The notes: generated by a model not told the origin, from the sequence alone. Counted from the first letter of the stretch, positions 22,790 to 35,345 are shown. The stretch: 64,000 bases of DNA from Conus ventricosus (GCA_018398815.1 CM031602.1:98429280-98493279), one strand, 5' to 3'. Made by a program: numbers and translations.

Positions 22790-23960
22790 CCTCACACAAG
22801 CTGCCAAAATTCACGTGGATGAAGAATCACCCCATTTGAACAAAAGATTGTCATCAGAGCCAACCAAGTGCAGACTGAAGCGCAGCAGTTTTGTGCACAC
22901 ACTCGGCAGACTCCAGAGGCCCAAATAAGGACCCTGAAACTGCTTACAGCAACTGGGAACAAGCAGATCCACTCACAGCTCTGTACCCGCTTGAAGAAGG
23001 TGGACCACGGTTTTCCGGAAGTAGAGAAACAATCCCAGGCATTCTCTCATATGGGCGAACAATCAGAACAGAGAAAGAACAGCACTAGCTCTAGACCATA
23101 TAGGAAACAGGATACCCCAAGGAGCAGTGGTAGAGACGTACGCTTACACAGACGGCTTCAGCAGGAGGAGGCTACCAGAAATGGAGGTGGAAGGAATATT
23201 TTTACTAACCCTTGAAGGATGGAACTCACGTCCGTACAAGCCCCCCCATCCCCACTGGCAAATTCTCACGAACTTCAAAGCTGAGGCTGACGCATTGCAG
23301 ACAGAAGCAGAGAAGAACTGGGTGCGATATAGAGAGGGCCTTAATTTCCCAAAATCGTCCTCTTCTCTGATTGCACTGCTCAGTACTGAGGCTGTACTGA
23401 CCCAAAGAACAAGGACCTCAACCCCCTTGTCCCTGCCTTGCCAGACGGCAACGGCCATCTGTTACTAACTGTCTTTCTGTGGATACCTCACACTGCACAT
23501 AGCAGGCAATGAGGAGGCAGTCCGAACTGGCGAAGAAGGAGGGACAGCAGCCACAAGAGGAACTCGGGAAATCGAAGAAGTGGCCAAGACAATCTTCTAG
23601 GTGATGCGAGGTAAAAGTAAGGCTTCAGCTTTCATACAGATGTTAACCTGACAGTTCATCCCTTCTACATCCTACCCAGCACCAGACCTAGTCAACATTG
23701 TGAGGCTGAGGACGGGCCACTCAGGCTCACAATCACATGGTCTCAAGGGTCGCATTGGCTGAGTCTGCAGTGTGCCTGCGCGGTACAGCAACAAATGACA
23801 GTGGAACACTTCTACAGACGGTCCAACTCAACATGATCTCGAGAGCTGAGACTGGCCTGTGAACCAACCGATGAGGGAGAAATCTACGGATCTCTGGAGG
23901 ACTCTGCCTGATGGCAGCCACATTCATATGCATCTGGGATTCGCGTCTGAGCGAACGAAG
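22790..23960 (+). pseudogene. LINE-B ORF2 part 2: RNase H and C-terminal Cys/His region
   Basis: The LINE reading frame resumes directly after the LTR element. RNase H is shown by AYTDG (23141-23155), NFKAEADALQTEAE (about 23273), and a frame-broken WIP-H-IAGNEEA motif near 23480-23515, corresponding to the D, E, D and H/N positions of type I RNase H. Downstream, TGH near 23718 and a C-x-C...EHFLQTC-like block (23770-23830) form the C-terminal Cys/His motif common in I-like elements. Several one-base lesions interrupt the frame. The domain degrades the RNA strand of the cDNA hybrid. Confidence 0.82.
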
Positions 23961-24238
23961 AAGAAGAAGAGGAAAGTCATGATGAACACACCACCACAGT
24001 CAAATTCATGATGAACACAAACTCCAACAGTCAAAGTCATGATGAACAGACAGACCTTGGCTGCAATAGCTTGGTCCTTGTAAGCAATAGAGGCAGAAAT
24101 AAAGGAAATTAGTTAGACAGAATAGAACGGACTTTATTTTTTCCATGAGAAGACCAAGGCATTGCCTGGAAAAACCTCAGGTGTTGGGGTGCCACGGTTC
24201 AGGTTTAGAGTCCCATGTTGAATTCAAGTATGACCCTT

Positions 24239-25238
24239 NNNNNNNNNNNNNNNNNNNNNNNNNNNNNNNNNNNNNNNNNNNNNNNNNNNNNNNNNNNNNN
24301 NNNNNNNNNNNNNNNNNNNNNNNNNNNNNNNNNNNNNNNNNNNNNNNNNNNNNNNNNNNNNNNNNNNNNNNNNNNNNNNNNNNNNNNNNNNNNNNNNNNN
24401 NNNNNNNNNNNNNNNNNNNNNNNNNNNNNNNNNNNNNNNNNNNNNNNNNNNNNNNNNNNNNNNNNNNNNNNNNNNNNNNNNNNNNNNNNNNNNNNNNNNN
24501 NNNNNNNNNNNNNNNNNNNNNNNNNNNNNNNNNNNNNNNNNNNNNNNNNNNNNNNNNNNNNNNNNNNNNNNNNNNNNNNNNNNNNNNNNNNNNNNNNNNN
24601 NNNNNNNNNNNNNNNNNNNNNNNNNNNNNNNNNNNNNNNNNNNNNNNNNNNNNNNNNNNNNNNNNNNNNNNNNNNNNNNNNNNNNNNNNNNNNNNNNNNN
24701 NNNNNNNNNNNNNNNNNNNNNNNNNNNNNNNNNNNNNNNNNNNNNNNNNNNNNNNNNNNNNNNNNNNNNNNNNNNNNNNNNNNNNNNNNNNNNNNNNNNN
24801 NNNNNNNNNNNNNNNNNNNNNNNNNNNNNNNNNNNNNNNNNNNNNNNNNNNNNNNNNNNNNNNNNNNNNNNNNNNNNNNNNNNNNNNNNNNNNNNNNNNN
24901 NNNNNNNNNNNNNNNNNNNNNNNNNNNNNNNNNNNNNNNNNNNNNNNNNNNNNNNNNNNNNNNNNNNNNNNNNNNNNNNNNNNNNNNNNNNNNNNNNNNN
25001 NNNNNNNNNNNNNNNNNNNNNNNNNNNNNNNNNNNNNNNNNNNNNNNNNNNNNNNNNNNNNNNNNNNNNNNNNNNNNNNNNNNNNNNNNNNNNNNNNNNN
25101 NNNNNNNNNNNNNNNNNNNNNNNNNNNNNNNNNNNNNNNNNNNNNNNNNNNNNNNNNNNNNNNNNNNNNNNNNNNNNNNNNNNNNNNNNNNNNNNNNNNN
25201 NNNNNNNNNNNNNNNNNNNNNNNNNNNNNNNNNNNNNN
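24239..25238. other. Assembly gap of exactly 1000 N
   Basis: A round-number N run, so a placeholder of unknown true length. It sits exactly where the left inverted arm enters the 30 bp minisatellite seen intact in the right arm. Open frames crossing it are meaningless. Confidence 0.99.
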
Positions 25239-25545
25239 AGGGGAAATGCCAACCACAGAGCCCCGGCGCGTCTGTATTGATTTCCCGCTGATACAGATAG
25301 GTGACAGCGCTCTGAGATGCCATAAAGCCCTACAGAAAGATCCCCATACTGTCATGGCAAATACTGTCAGATTAAAATAAACAGCAGTGACAACAACAAT
25401 AACACAACATGGAGAAAATATAAGAGAAAACAAGCAATATAAAAAAGATTATAAGAAAGAAAGGAAAGATAGAATGTGGAACAAAAGGAAAGATAGAGAG
25501 AGAAAAGGAAGAAGGGGAGAAGGAAAAAGAGAGAGAGAGAGAGAG

Positions 25546-25599
<54 letters not shown>

Positions 25600-26600
25600 G
25601 AGAGAGACGAGAGAGAGAGAGAGAGAGAAAAGAAGGACAAAGAAAAGAGACAGAAAACAATGGAGTAGAAAGACATAGAGAGAGAAATGATCATGTCCAA
25701 CCACAAGATAATATCTCAAAACTACAAGCACGGTGAATTCAATATAAATGTGAACATTTCACATTGAGTACGTATGTGCGAGATGAAAACTATATTTTTT
25801 TTTAATCTTTATTCCCATTACTCCCCATGGTGCTGTAACCAGATCAATTCTTAATGTCCATCAAAGGCTCATTCAATCTGCATGTGAGACATCCATCCTA
25901 TTGTATCCCCGACATCCATTCTACTGTACCCTGTATTTTAGCTGGGCAGCGAATCACGATGAGATATTACGCCTGTACCATGCAAGTTTACAACACTTGA
26001 TGACTATGAGGAGCTGTTCTTATCTTCAGACATGTGCATTGACTACCAAAGAGTTCAGTCTTCCTAAACTTTTTTAAAGGAGAGTAAGAGAGGAGATGGG
26101 GGGGGGGCTGGGCATGGGGGTTCCATCAGACGGTTTGTTTTCGTTCCCTTGATCGTTACATTCATCAAACTATGACAGTTTGTTTTCGTTCCCTTGATCG
26201 TTACATTCATCAAGCTAAGGCTATTCCCCTCATTTTTAACGTGTGACTCAAGCGATTAGGTATCTTCAGTCTCGCTCATGAAGTTTCTTGAAATCGAACT
26301 TGTCCTTACCTGTCAACATGTCGACCTACAGAGTTCTGAGTGAAAAATCGCAAAATTAATTAATAAGGTTTTGACCAATCTGATTCTTGCGGCACTTAAG
26401 TCAATCAGTTCTTTGTTCTAAGTGAACAGAGGAAAACGGGACCCTTGAAACGATAATATTGAAAGCAATCAATTATCCAATTACAAGTGACTCCAATAAA
26501 AATGCTTTTCTGATTCTTGGTATGAGCCTGAAGAGTGGCACCATACAGCTGGAATTGTTTTTTTTTCTTTTTCTTTCTAAACCTGCTCTGAACAGTGCAT
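25239..26600. other. Single-copy centre between the arms; GA microsatellite and a 45 bp duplication
   Basis: No coding exon was recognised. It contains a GA run with interruptions (25528-25630) and a two-copy ~45 bp repeat (26128-26219) with TTTGTTTTCGTTCCCTTGAT. The left arm has no counterpart, as the gap lies there. Confidence 0.75.
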
Positions 26601-26610
26601 AACTTCACTG

Positions 26611-26900
26611 GCCTGAAGGGCCATTCTCTATTCATCATGGGTCTGAAGGGCCATTCTCTATTCATCATGGGTCTGAAGGGCCATTCTCTATTCATCATGG
26701 GTCTGAAGGGCCATTCTCTATTCATCATGGGTCTGAAGGGCCATTCTCTATTCATCATGGGTCTGAAGGGTCATTCTCTATTCATCATGGGTCTGAAGGG
26801 TCATTCTCTATTCATCATGGGTCTGAAGGGCCATTCTCTATTCATCATGGGTCTGAAGGGCCATTCTCTATTCATCATGGGTCTGAAGGGCCATTCTTGA
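26611..26900 (+). repeat. 30 bp minisatellite, about ten near-identical units
   Basis: Unit GGTCTGAAGGGCCATTCTCT plus ATTCATCATG, exactly 30 bases. Only two units carry a C-to-T change (GGGTCATT, at about 26771 and 26801). The period is ten codons, so both strands stay open and give a ten-residue repeat (MGLKGHSLFI forward, MMNREWPFRP reverse); a gene is not supported. The left arm breaks off into the gap at the start of this array. Confidence 0.95.
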
Positions 26901-27084
26901 ATTCATCATGGGTCTAATCCTGAACAGTGGCACTCCTACACCTGGTTTTCCAGGCAATGCCTTGTCTGATCATGGAAGTTATAGTCAGGATGAGGCTTGT
27001 CTTTACCAATTTCCTTTTTTTCTGCTGCTTTTGCTGAGAAAGGACCAAGGCTATTGCTGCCATGGTCTGTCTGTTCATCATGGA

Positions 27085-27212
27085 CTTTGACTTTGGTGTG
27101 TGTTCATCATGACTTTGACTGGTGTGTGTTCATCATGACTTTGACTGGTGTGTGTGTTCATCATGACTTTGACTGGTTTGTGTGTTCATCATGACTTTGA
27201 CTGGTGTGTGTT
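27085..27212 (+). repeat. ~27 bp array: the unoccupied target of LINE-B
   Basis: Five units of GTTCATCATGACTTTGACTG plus GTGTGT. The left arm has the complement split by LINE-B (11200-11248 and 23973-24045). The right arm therefore shows the pre-insertion arrangement, apart from unit number. Confidence 0.88.
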
Positions 27213-27621
27213 GTCTGCAACTGTTAACCAAGGCAACTGTCCTCTGAGCTGACCTCATTTCCTTTATGCGTGATGCTTTCTCCAGTCTGCGGAGTTCTAC
27301 TTCATTGCCTCCATAGAGACTAACTTTCTCCACGTTAGCTTGCACAAAAAGATACATGGTGAAAACATTCATTTCTATGTGATGTTGGAGTTGAGATCAA
27401 AGTGATGGATCAACTGAGGAGTAGTTGTGGTGGTTGGGGTTGGGGGGTGGCGGGGTATAGTAAGGGGATGTAAGGGGGTGGACAAAGTGAGGAAATACTA
27501 TTGTTCCTCAGCAGTAGTTTTCAACAACAGCATAGTGAGCCTACTTTACAGGAACTTCAAGCGCCCTGACCTGCAAATAAAGTGTGTGTGAATGTGTGGG
27601 TATGAATGTGTGTGCATATGT

Positions 27622-27826
<205 letters not shown>

Positions 27827-28043
27827 AAGTCTTATAAATTCAATATATATTTTTTTATGCTATCATGCTAACATTTTTAACACTAAAATGCATTCACTGG
27901 CAACTATATTCTCCATGTCCTAAACAACTCAAGTTTAAAAAGCATGAGTGGTGCCACGGTTTAAGTATGTCTATATACTTATTTTGAGTGAACTGTCTGC
28001 TGAGTTTTCTGTTGTCCTCTACGTTTGTTTTCATGAAAGGTGT

Positions 28044-28047
<4 letters not shown>

Positions 28048-28095
<48 letters not shown>

Positions 28096-28139
28096 GAGGG
28101 AGAAGAGAGAGAGAGAGGAGGGAGAGAGAGAGAGAGAGC

Positions 28140-28181
<42 letters not shown>

Positions 28182-28192
28182 AGAGAGAAGGA
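28048..28192. repeat. (GA)n microsatellite
   Basis: GA run with GGAGG interruptions, counterpart of the CT run at 10312-10434. Confidence 0.97.
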
Positions 28193-28479
28193 AGGAGGAT
28201 ATTTCAGTACCACTTTCTTGTATCTCAAACACTTTACAATATAGACTTAACACATTCACACATTTGCATGCAGAAAAAAAAGAGAAATCGAAGGAGAACA
28301 AATCATTCTGCTGCTATTGCACTGTGAAGAACATTTATTTCTCACAGTGTCCTTCCTTTGTGTATATACAAACTTCTGGTGTATCATCAAAATTTAACAT
28401 TGTGCGCAAAGATCAACAATTGAGCGATCAAGATGCAAGACTAAATTCACAGGTCCATCACAAATATATCCCAGCTGAC

Positions 28480-28615
28480 CCTCAGGGTACTGACTGAAGT
28501 AGTAACAAATGCCTTGATCTGAAAGAAGCCACTCCATTCCTGTCTGTGAATCACAAACATCTGAAGGTGCAGAATCTTGATATTTTGCTTCAGACTGCTC
28601 CTTCTCTGACTGGCT
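28480..28615 (-). CDS. Exon C, right-arm copy
   Basis: The minus-strand acceptor GACCTTTAG is followed by the frame SQSEKEQSEAKYQDSAPSDV, CDSQTGMEWLLSDQG, CYYFSQYPEG. It differs from the left copy by a few residues and lacks the 80 base tandem duplication, so this is the cleaner version. It can also read on as QLGYICDGPVNLVLHLDR to a stop, making a terminal exon possible. Family unknown. Confidence 0.5.
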
Positions 28616-29584
28616 CTAAAGGTCGGTTGAATAACGAAGCAAGCATAATTGGATTTGAATATAACATGTATACATTTTTATGTTTTCCCTGCATAGAATG
28701 TATTTAAAAAAATGCACAAATACAAACACATCAGCGCAGCCCTGACCCCTATGCACTCACAAAAACACACATATACCTATAGTTCTAGCTAGTTAGCTAA
28801 AAAAAATTTCATATCTTTTTGGTCATACATGCCAAAAATATCCAAGAAAAGGTCAGACGGCACAAGACAAACTGTGCATCCCCCTATCTTCCCCCTCCCC
28901 CCAACAACTTCCAGTTCCATGAAAATGAAATTCAAAATCATGACTGTGATGATCAATGGGAAAACACAAATCTTCCACCCTTCCCCTTCCACACTGACTG
29001 TGATGATCAATGGAAACCAAATCTTCCACCCATTGCCCTTCCACCTCACATACCCTCTCCTCCAAGCACATGACTTTCAGGTGAATCAAAATCATGACTT
29101 GGAAGTTTTTGCATGGTCACGATGATGACACAGAAAAGTTTTTCTAGCCTGTCAGCAGTCATTTTACCAACTGATATAAGGATGCAACATAAAAACTATA
29201 GAAGTGCTGGAAAGAACATGTCTTTGCCAAAAAAAAAGGAAAAACATCACTGTTGACGGGAAAATTTCTATTATTTCAAGCAGGGTTTGGGCTGAGCGGG
29301 TTTAAGGACTATGTCTGTCAAACAAATTGGGAGCCCAGAAACAAAACGGCAGCAAGAGAGAATGAGAGAGGAACACAAAGAATGACGGGGGTTAATATAT
29401 AACGAACGAAGATGATGGGAAATAAATAAAGGGAAACAGGAAACCCCTTAACTTTCTAACAAATTTAAAACACCTGCTTGTTAACCTCACACACCTCTTT
29501 CTGCCAGACTTGCACAAGCACTCCAATATCTTCTGTTCGTTTTTCTGACTTTAAAGACACCCCATTTTCCCGACATTAAGGCGT

Positions 29585-29721
29585 GGAAGGAATCTGTCAA
29601 CGGGCAGGGTGCCCTTCAAAATCCATGGATGGGCATGCTGAGAAGGTGGATTTGTCCATCTGCTGCACTTGGATCTCTTGAAATGCACGCTGGGTTCCCG
29701 TGTCATGAGATGTCATTTCAC
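29585..29721 (-). CDS. Exon D, right-arm copy
   Basis: The minus-strand acceptor TTGTTTCAG at 29722-29730 is followed by an open frame of about 38 codons (EMTSHDTGTQRAFQEIQVQQ, MDKSTFSACPSMDFEGHPAR) to a TGA. Downstream on the same strand another frame reads SLKSEKRTEDIGVLVQVWQK up to a possible donor near 29500, so one exon with an indel error is plausible. The left copy at 8747 is more damaged. No family recognised. Confidence 0.5.
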
Positions 29722-29814
29722 CTGAAACAACGACAGAGGCCGATGACAGAGCTGTTATCACAGGCCGGCCTTTCCGTCATGAACCCCATTAAACCTTGAC
29801 CTCCCAAAAAAACC

Positions 29815-30365
29815 CTTAACCCCTTTTGGGGGCAGTGTGTTTCATGGAGATATTAAACCCAAGGGTGGAATGGGGTGAAGTTGATTAGTTCAAAAAAAAA
29901 GGGCGGCCAATAATGACCCTTTGGGTTTAGTGTATTTAATGGAGATATTTAAAACCCCAGGGTGGAATGGGGTGAAGTTGATTAGTTCAAAGGACCGGCC
30001 AATAATGACCTTTGGGTTTAGTGCATTTCATGGAGATATTAAAACCAAGGGTGGAATGGGATGAAGTTGAAATTTGTTCAAAAGGACGGCCAAAAAATGA
30101 CCCTTTGGGTTTAGTGCATTTCCCTGGAGATATTAAACCACAGGGGGGAATGGGGTGAAGTTGATTAGTTCAAAAGGATGGCCAAAAATGACCCCTTTTG
30201 GGTTTTTGTGTATTTCATGGGGATATTAAACCACAGGGTGGAATGGGGTGAAGTTGATTAGTTCAAAAGGACGGCCAATAATGACCCTTTGGGTTTAGTG
30301 CATTTCATGGGGATATTAAACCCCAGGGTGGAATGGGGTGAAGTTGTTTAGTTCAGCGCGATGGC
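29815..30365 (-). repeat. ~93 bp minisatellite, about six units
   Basis: The opposite-strand counterpart of 8395-8660 with roughly double the units. Units share GGTGGAATGGGGTGAAGTTG and AATAATGACCCTTTGGG. 30370-31090 beyond it is homopolymer-rich intron-like sequence with nothing I can assign. Confidence 0.88.
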
Positions 30366-31689
30366 CGTGATGAGGCTGCTAAGGGAACTCTTTGTCAGCC
30401 CCCCCAAGCCAATCAGTTATATTTTTTTTCTTTTTAATATGAAAAGGAAAACAAACTGAAGTAAAAACTCCCCTTTTTTGGTTTGTTTTTTTGTTTTTGT
30501 TTTTTTTGAGAAAATGATGGTGTTTGATAGCGCTTTTTTTTTTCCCCCCCCAAATCCCAAAAAACCCCCTCACCTGGTGCTTTTGGGGATTTGTCCTGTG
30601 GCTGGGGGTTAAGGCAGCAGTAAACCCATAGAGGGAATGGATGATTCAACAAGCTTGAGGTTACTGCCGACTGTCCGTTCATTGTCAGTTTCCCCTTTAA
30701 AGTTTAACTTGTGTTTACATACCCCAAAGTAAAAACCTTTTTCCCAAAAGGGAAAATTTGGAAATGAAGTCCCCCGCCTGTTCATTTTTAAAGGAAAATA
30801 AAATGGTGTTGAAAATTTTTTTCCCCAAAAAATGAAAAAGGTGAAAGCCCCTAAATTTTCCCCGTGAAACTGCAAATACCTTGCTACACATTTAAATTTT
30901 AGCAATACTCTGTGAATTTGTTTTCCCTCTGGAAAATTTTCCCAAAAAGCCCATTGGGTTTTAAGGCCGGAAGTATCCCTTTTTCCTTCATGAAACCCCA
31001 GTCAGTGGTACATTTTGTTTTTTTAAAGCGGGGAAATTATTTGATGTAGCAGCGCCGGTGTCCACCCCCCACGAGTCAGACATGAGGAAACATTTAAAAA
31101 ACCCTGACGGAACTGACTTGAATTTCCAGGGGAAGACCCTGTATGATTCAGAAAAGGGGAGTGGCATAAAACTGTTTTGGAAGTCCAGTGACAGACCCCT
31201 TTTATTATTAGATCAGGTGAGCTGGCACTGAACTGATTTAAAGTCCAGTGACGGGACCCCTGTATGATTAAGATAAAGGTGAGGGGGCCAGGGCCCTGAT
31301 TGAATTTCCAGTGACAGACCCTTTTAAAAAATTCGTTTGGTTTGGGGGTGGCATAAACTGACTTAAAGGTCCAGTGCAGACCCCTGTATGATTCAGATCA
31401 GGTGGGGCTGGCACTGAATGTGGAGTTCTGGAACAGTGCTGGGGAAACCCGCCCCCGAAAAACCCAGAAAACAGAAACCAGAAATCACTTCACCTTTTGG
31501 GAGATTTTCCGGGGAAATCGAATAAAAATTTTGGCTGTGCTTTTGTCTTAAATCTTTTGCCTGGGCTTTTTTCTAGTGTTTCAACTAATAAGGCAGGGAA
31601 TTACGTAAGTTTTTTTTCTCTTAGTGCTCTGGAAAAAAACCATCAATTATTACTATTTTTCTGTATATAGCTTGCTTTAAATTTGATAA

Positions 31690-31915
31690 ATTAAAAAAGG
31701 ATACACATGCTGGCACTGATTTTCGTGCCCCCTAACTTCACTAACTTTGCCCCCTTCCCACGGCGCTCCCGTTGTTCTTTGGTTTTTCGGGGTGATTTCC
31801 CCTCTTCTAAAATGGCCCCCCGGGGTGCCTGCCATTTGCGGGGAAAGAGAGCTCCAAACGCAGCGCCCCCCACCAACCGTCGGTTTGATGTCAAACCGGG
31901 GTTTGGGGCCCTGCA
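31690..31915 (-). CDS. Exon B, right-arm copy, damaged
   Basis: On the minus strand the block PRFDIKPTVGG and the following bases match exon B at 6667-6834, but run-length changes alter the frame after the GG. The 5' part of the exon (IINDHIDHRR in the left copy) cannot be read here: a rearranged or corrupted segment lies at 31915-31990. The exon ends are not resolvable. Confidence 0.4.
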
Positions 31916-32309
31916 TTCTTTCCCACTCTGCGGGGTTTAAATGTGGTCTTTGATGTTTTTTGGGACACTTTTAAAAGAGAAAAAAAAAAGAGTGAGAGAT
32001 CAGTGGGAAAACCTATGAGTAAAAACCCAGCCCCACTGCCCAAACATGTATCCAATGTGCTTTTCTAAGCACCCGGGGCCCATTTATTTAAAAAAAAACA
32101 TGATTAGAAATATAGCAGTTTCAAGACCCAAAGAAAATTCAAAAGGACCCATGTTATGATACGCTGCCCCAAAAGGGTTTAAACCCCCATTTTTAAACTG
32201 GGGGTTTGTCAAGTATTGTGTTCTAAGGTCAAATCCTTTCCCGTTAAATACCTGTTTGTCAAAAACACTCCCTTTCCCTTCATCCTTTATTAACCCAAAA
32301 AAAAATGGA

Positions 32310-33690
32310 AAGGGATGAAAATGATAAAAAGAACATTTGGGTAGGGAGTGTAAAAAGGGAATGTAAATTTATAAAAAGAACTTTTTGGGGGGGGGAAATT
32401 TTGAAGGGGTATTTTAGGCTTCTAGGAGTCCCGGGGACAAAAGCACAAAACCCTTTTTTTTTTTTCTCGAATACTTGGAAGTGGTGGGGCTACCAAAGGG
32501 CTGGGTTTCTCCTTTTAAAGGGTTTGCTTTCCCTCTTTAAACACCAAGCCCCAAAGCTTTCCTCTGAAAAAAACCCCCCCCCCCGTTTCCCCCCCTGGAA
32601 ACACCCAATGCTTTCCCCCGGGAAAAACCAAAACCCATGCTTTCCCCCTGAAAAAACCCAATCCTTTTTTTTAAAACCCCCCCCCAAGGGGGGTTTTCCC
32701 CTGAAACCCCCCAAGCCCGTGCTTTCCCTTTTTGAAAAGCCAAGGGAATGCTTTCCCCCTGAAAAACCAAAACCAATATACAGTGAAAGATGTTTCTAAA
32801 AATCTGGTTTTGATCATGTCGGAATGACAGAAAACCCAGCCTTTATCAGTCGGAATTCCAGTTCTTATTTAACCCCGTGAATTTGAGGGCAAAATCCACA
32901 AGGGGGAAAAAAAATTCTATGGTCAAAGATCTTTTTTCCGAAAATTTTCCCACAGGGGCTTGTGCAGCCCCCGAAAGGTTTATGAGTAGCCTACATGAAT
33001 AAAAAAACAATGGAAAAATCAAAAGACATTAGCTTTCATTTATGCCAAAGATAGCATCATGAAATTTTTTGGGGTGGTTCATCACAGCCAAATTTTTTAT
33101 TTTTGAGATTGTTGGCACATACCTGCTTTTTTCCAGGGTTAAATTTTTCTATGGGGTCAAAGAGAAAAACGAAAAACCCCAGCTGAGTTTTAATCAAAAA
33201 GGAGTGTTGAGAAAGGTTTCTAAAAAAACCTGAATAACACTACAGGTGTCAGTATTCTTAAAGGGTGTCTGAGAAAGTTGCTCAAAATTTTCCGAATAAC
33301 ACTCAGGTGTCAGTATTTTAATGGAGTGTTGGGAAGTTGCCCCACATTTCCTGAATAACACTTTCAGGTGTCAATATCTCTTGGGCCCGGGCTACCCTCA
33401 ATATTTTTTACAGGGAAAGGTTTGGGGTACAGACCTGGGCATGCAACATAGAGTTCAGCCCTGTCATGCAACCCAAAATGTACAGCCTGTCCTTTTCAAA
33501 AAGGGGTACAGGGCCCCGTCAGTACATAGGGGTACGCCCCGTCATGTCACATAGAGTACAGCCCCGTCAAGTTTACGTAGGTTCAGCCTGTCTGCAGCAT
33601 AGGGAAAACAGCCCTTCATGTCACATTTGAGTACCCGCCCTGTCATGTCCCTTTGGTACAGCCCTGTCATGCAGTTTTCAGCCTTCCAAG
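32310..33690 (-). repeat. Right-arm minisatellite cluster (27 bp, ~62 bp and 25 bp families)
   Basis: Degenerate mirrored forms of the left-arm arrays: 27 bp type at 32510-32770, ~62 bp type at 33185-33385 (about four units), 25 bp type at 33420-33690 (complement of the CATGACAGGGCTGTAC unit). Unit counts differ from the left arm. 33700-34090 is poly-A/poly-C-rich sequence corresponding to 4640-4960. Confidence 0.75.
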
Positions 33691-34089
33691 GGTAACACTC
33701 CATTTGCCCCCAAAATCCTTTAACACCCCCCTAAATTGGGAAAAAAAAAAAAAAAAAAAAAAAACCCAAAAAAAAAAAAAACCCCCAAACCCCCCCCCCC
33801 CCCCCCCCCAATTTTAAATGTACTTTTAAAAAAGGAAAAACCAAAAGGCGATTGGCTAATTGTGCGAAATTTAGGAAAAAGTTGTGTCCGTTTTAGTCCC
33901 CAACCCCCCAACCATATGCTTGAACGCTTTGGCCCAAAAAACCTTTTCCAATTTCACAACCCCCTCGCTGATGCCCCAACAAAAAGCGCGACAAATGTTA
34001 GGCCCCTTTTACTTAGATCAGGGGGTACCCCAAAATTTTGACCGTGCTTGTGAATTCATTGCCCCTTCCCTTTTTTTTTTCTCCTGATT

Positions 34090-34318
34090 TGTGTGTGTTT
34101 GTTTGTGTGTGTGTTGTGTGTGTGTGTTGGGTGGTGGTTTGGGGGTGTGTGGGGGGTTTTGTGTGGTTTTGTGTGTGTATGTGGGGTGTGTGTGTGTGTG
34201 TGTGTGTGTGTTTTGTGTGGGGTGTGGGGTGTGTGTGTTTTGTGTGTGTGTGTGTGGGGTTTTTGTGTGTGTTTGTTGTGTGTTTTGTGTGGGGTGTGTG
34301 TGGGGTGTGTGTGTGTGC
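34090..34318. repeat. Degenerate (TG)n tract
   Basis: TG with many GGG and TTT run expansions; counterpart of the CA tract at 4384-4636. The interruptions here look like run-length errors. No gene is supported in the Cys/Val frames. Confidence 0.9.
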
Positions 34319-35174
34319 GTGGCCCTGCATGCAAAAATGCGGGAAAGCATGCAAGTGTTTTGTATTTGCTAATTCTTTTTTTTTTTTTTTTTCTTTTCTT
34401 TTTTAAAATTTTTTTCATTTCATTTTCTAGAAAATTTTCCCGAAATCGCCCAAAACCCAATTTTGTGAAAAAAATGTGAAAATTTACACCTGGCTTCAAG
34501 TTCAGCTGTGATGCAAACCCACTGGTAGTGAAAAAAAAGGGTTTAAAATGATACATTTACATTTCAACAGGAGGTGTTTAAACAGCCCGCCTGATTAACA
34601 GTCAGGTTTTTAGAGGAAAAAAAAATTGCTCTTTTTTGTTGGCCCGAGGGGTTGCCGCTTTTTCCCCCCCAAATTTTTTACATAGATTTATTTGTATTGA
34701 TGACAAAAGTATCATTTTTTATTGGGCTGGGCATAGTATCATTTTTGTTTACTGAATTTTTTTTCTTTGGGGTTGGGTGAAAAGTTAGTTTTAAAGCCCA
34801 AAAAATTACCCGTATCATTTGTGCTGATCACTGTAGGTTGTAACCCCCAGTCGCTTGTTTAATTTAACACTGGCGCAAATCAATATGCCCCCCCAACCCA
34901 AAAAAATCAAAAAAAGATTAAATTTTTTTTTTACAAAAGCCCCTTGGGACATGAGGTAAACTGAACAAGTTTCCATCATATTTCGAAACAGACCAGTCAT
35001 TTTCCGCCACAACAGGTCCTTTGACCCCTGACCCCTAACAACACACTGGTTCTCTGTGCTCACAATCAAACAGTCTCACACACCTCCAAGTGCTCCACCC
35101 CTGACCCTAACAAACACACTGGTTCTCTGTGCACACAATCAAACAGTCTACACACCTCAAGTGCTCCACACCTG

Positions 35175-35345
35175 ACCCTCACCTTCTGCGCGGTGTGGAT
35201 CATGTTGACGTCGGCCTTGGCTCGGTGAGGCTCAGGTTGTTCTTGACGGCCTGTGACGCTGTGAGCGGGCGTGCATGGGCAGCTTCACCTTGTAGGCATA
35301 GTCTGTGTAGTCTGGCTCCATCTCCCTTGGCACTTCTTCACCCTG
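35175..35345 (-). CDS. Exon A, right-arm copy, frameshifted
   Basis: The minus strand reads MEPDYTDYAYKVKLPMHARS, matching the left exon A, then loses one base within ...GCTCAC... and shifts; the end with the donor (AAGGTGAGG) is preserved at about 35180. The 88 bp unit containing its acceptor adjoins at 35290-35352. Same unrecognised gene. Confidence 0.55.

Larger units (their letters stand above)
11249..23972 (+). mobile_element. I-like LINE (LINE-B), interrupted by an LTR element
   Basis: A plus-strand non-LTR retrotransposon with one long ORF2 (endonuclease, RT, RNase H, C-terminal Cys/His motif) and a short GAA-type 3' tail (about 23955-23972). It is flanked by a 13 base direct repeat AAAGTCATGATGA at 11236-11248 and 23973-23985, a target-site duplication, although the target is itself a ~27 bp array containing this word. 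The right arm has the array without the LINE (27085-27212). Host LINE sequence is 11249-14434 plus about 22790-23972, roughly 4.4 kb; the rest is the nested LTR element. No separate ORF1 was recognised in the 340 bases of leader. RNase H places it with the I/R1/LOA group. Confidence 0.9.

Noticed and set aside
24145..25433. Open frames of 340-420 codons
   Set aside because: They consist of the N gap read through as unknown residues.
26595..26900. A CRISPR-like array or a repeat protein gene
   Set aside because: Units are contiguous with no spacers, and both strands are open only because the period is 30; no eukaryotic CRISPR is expected.
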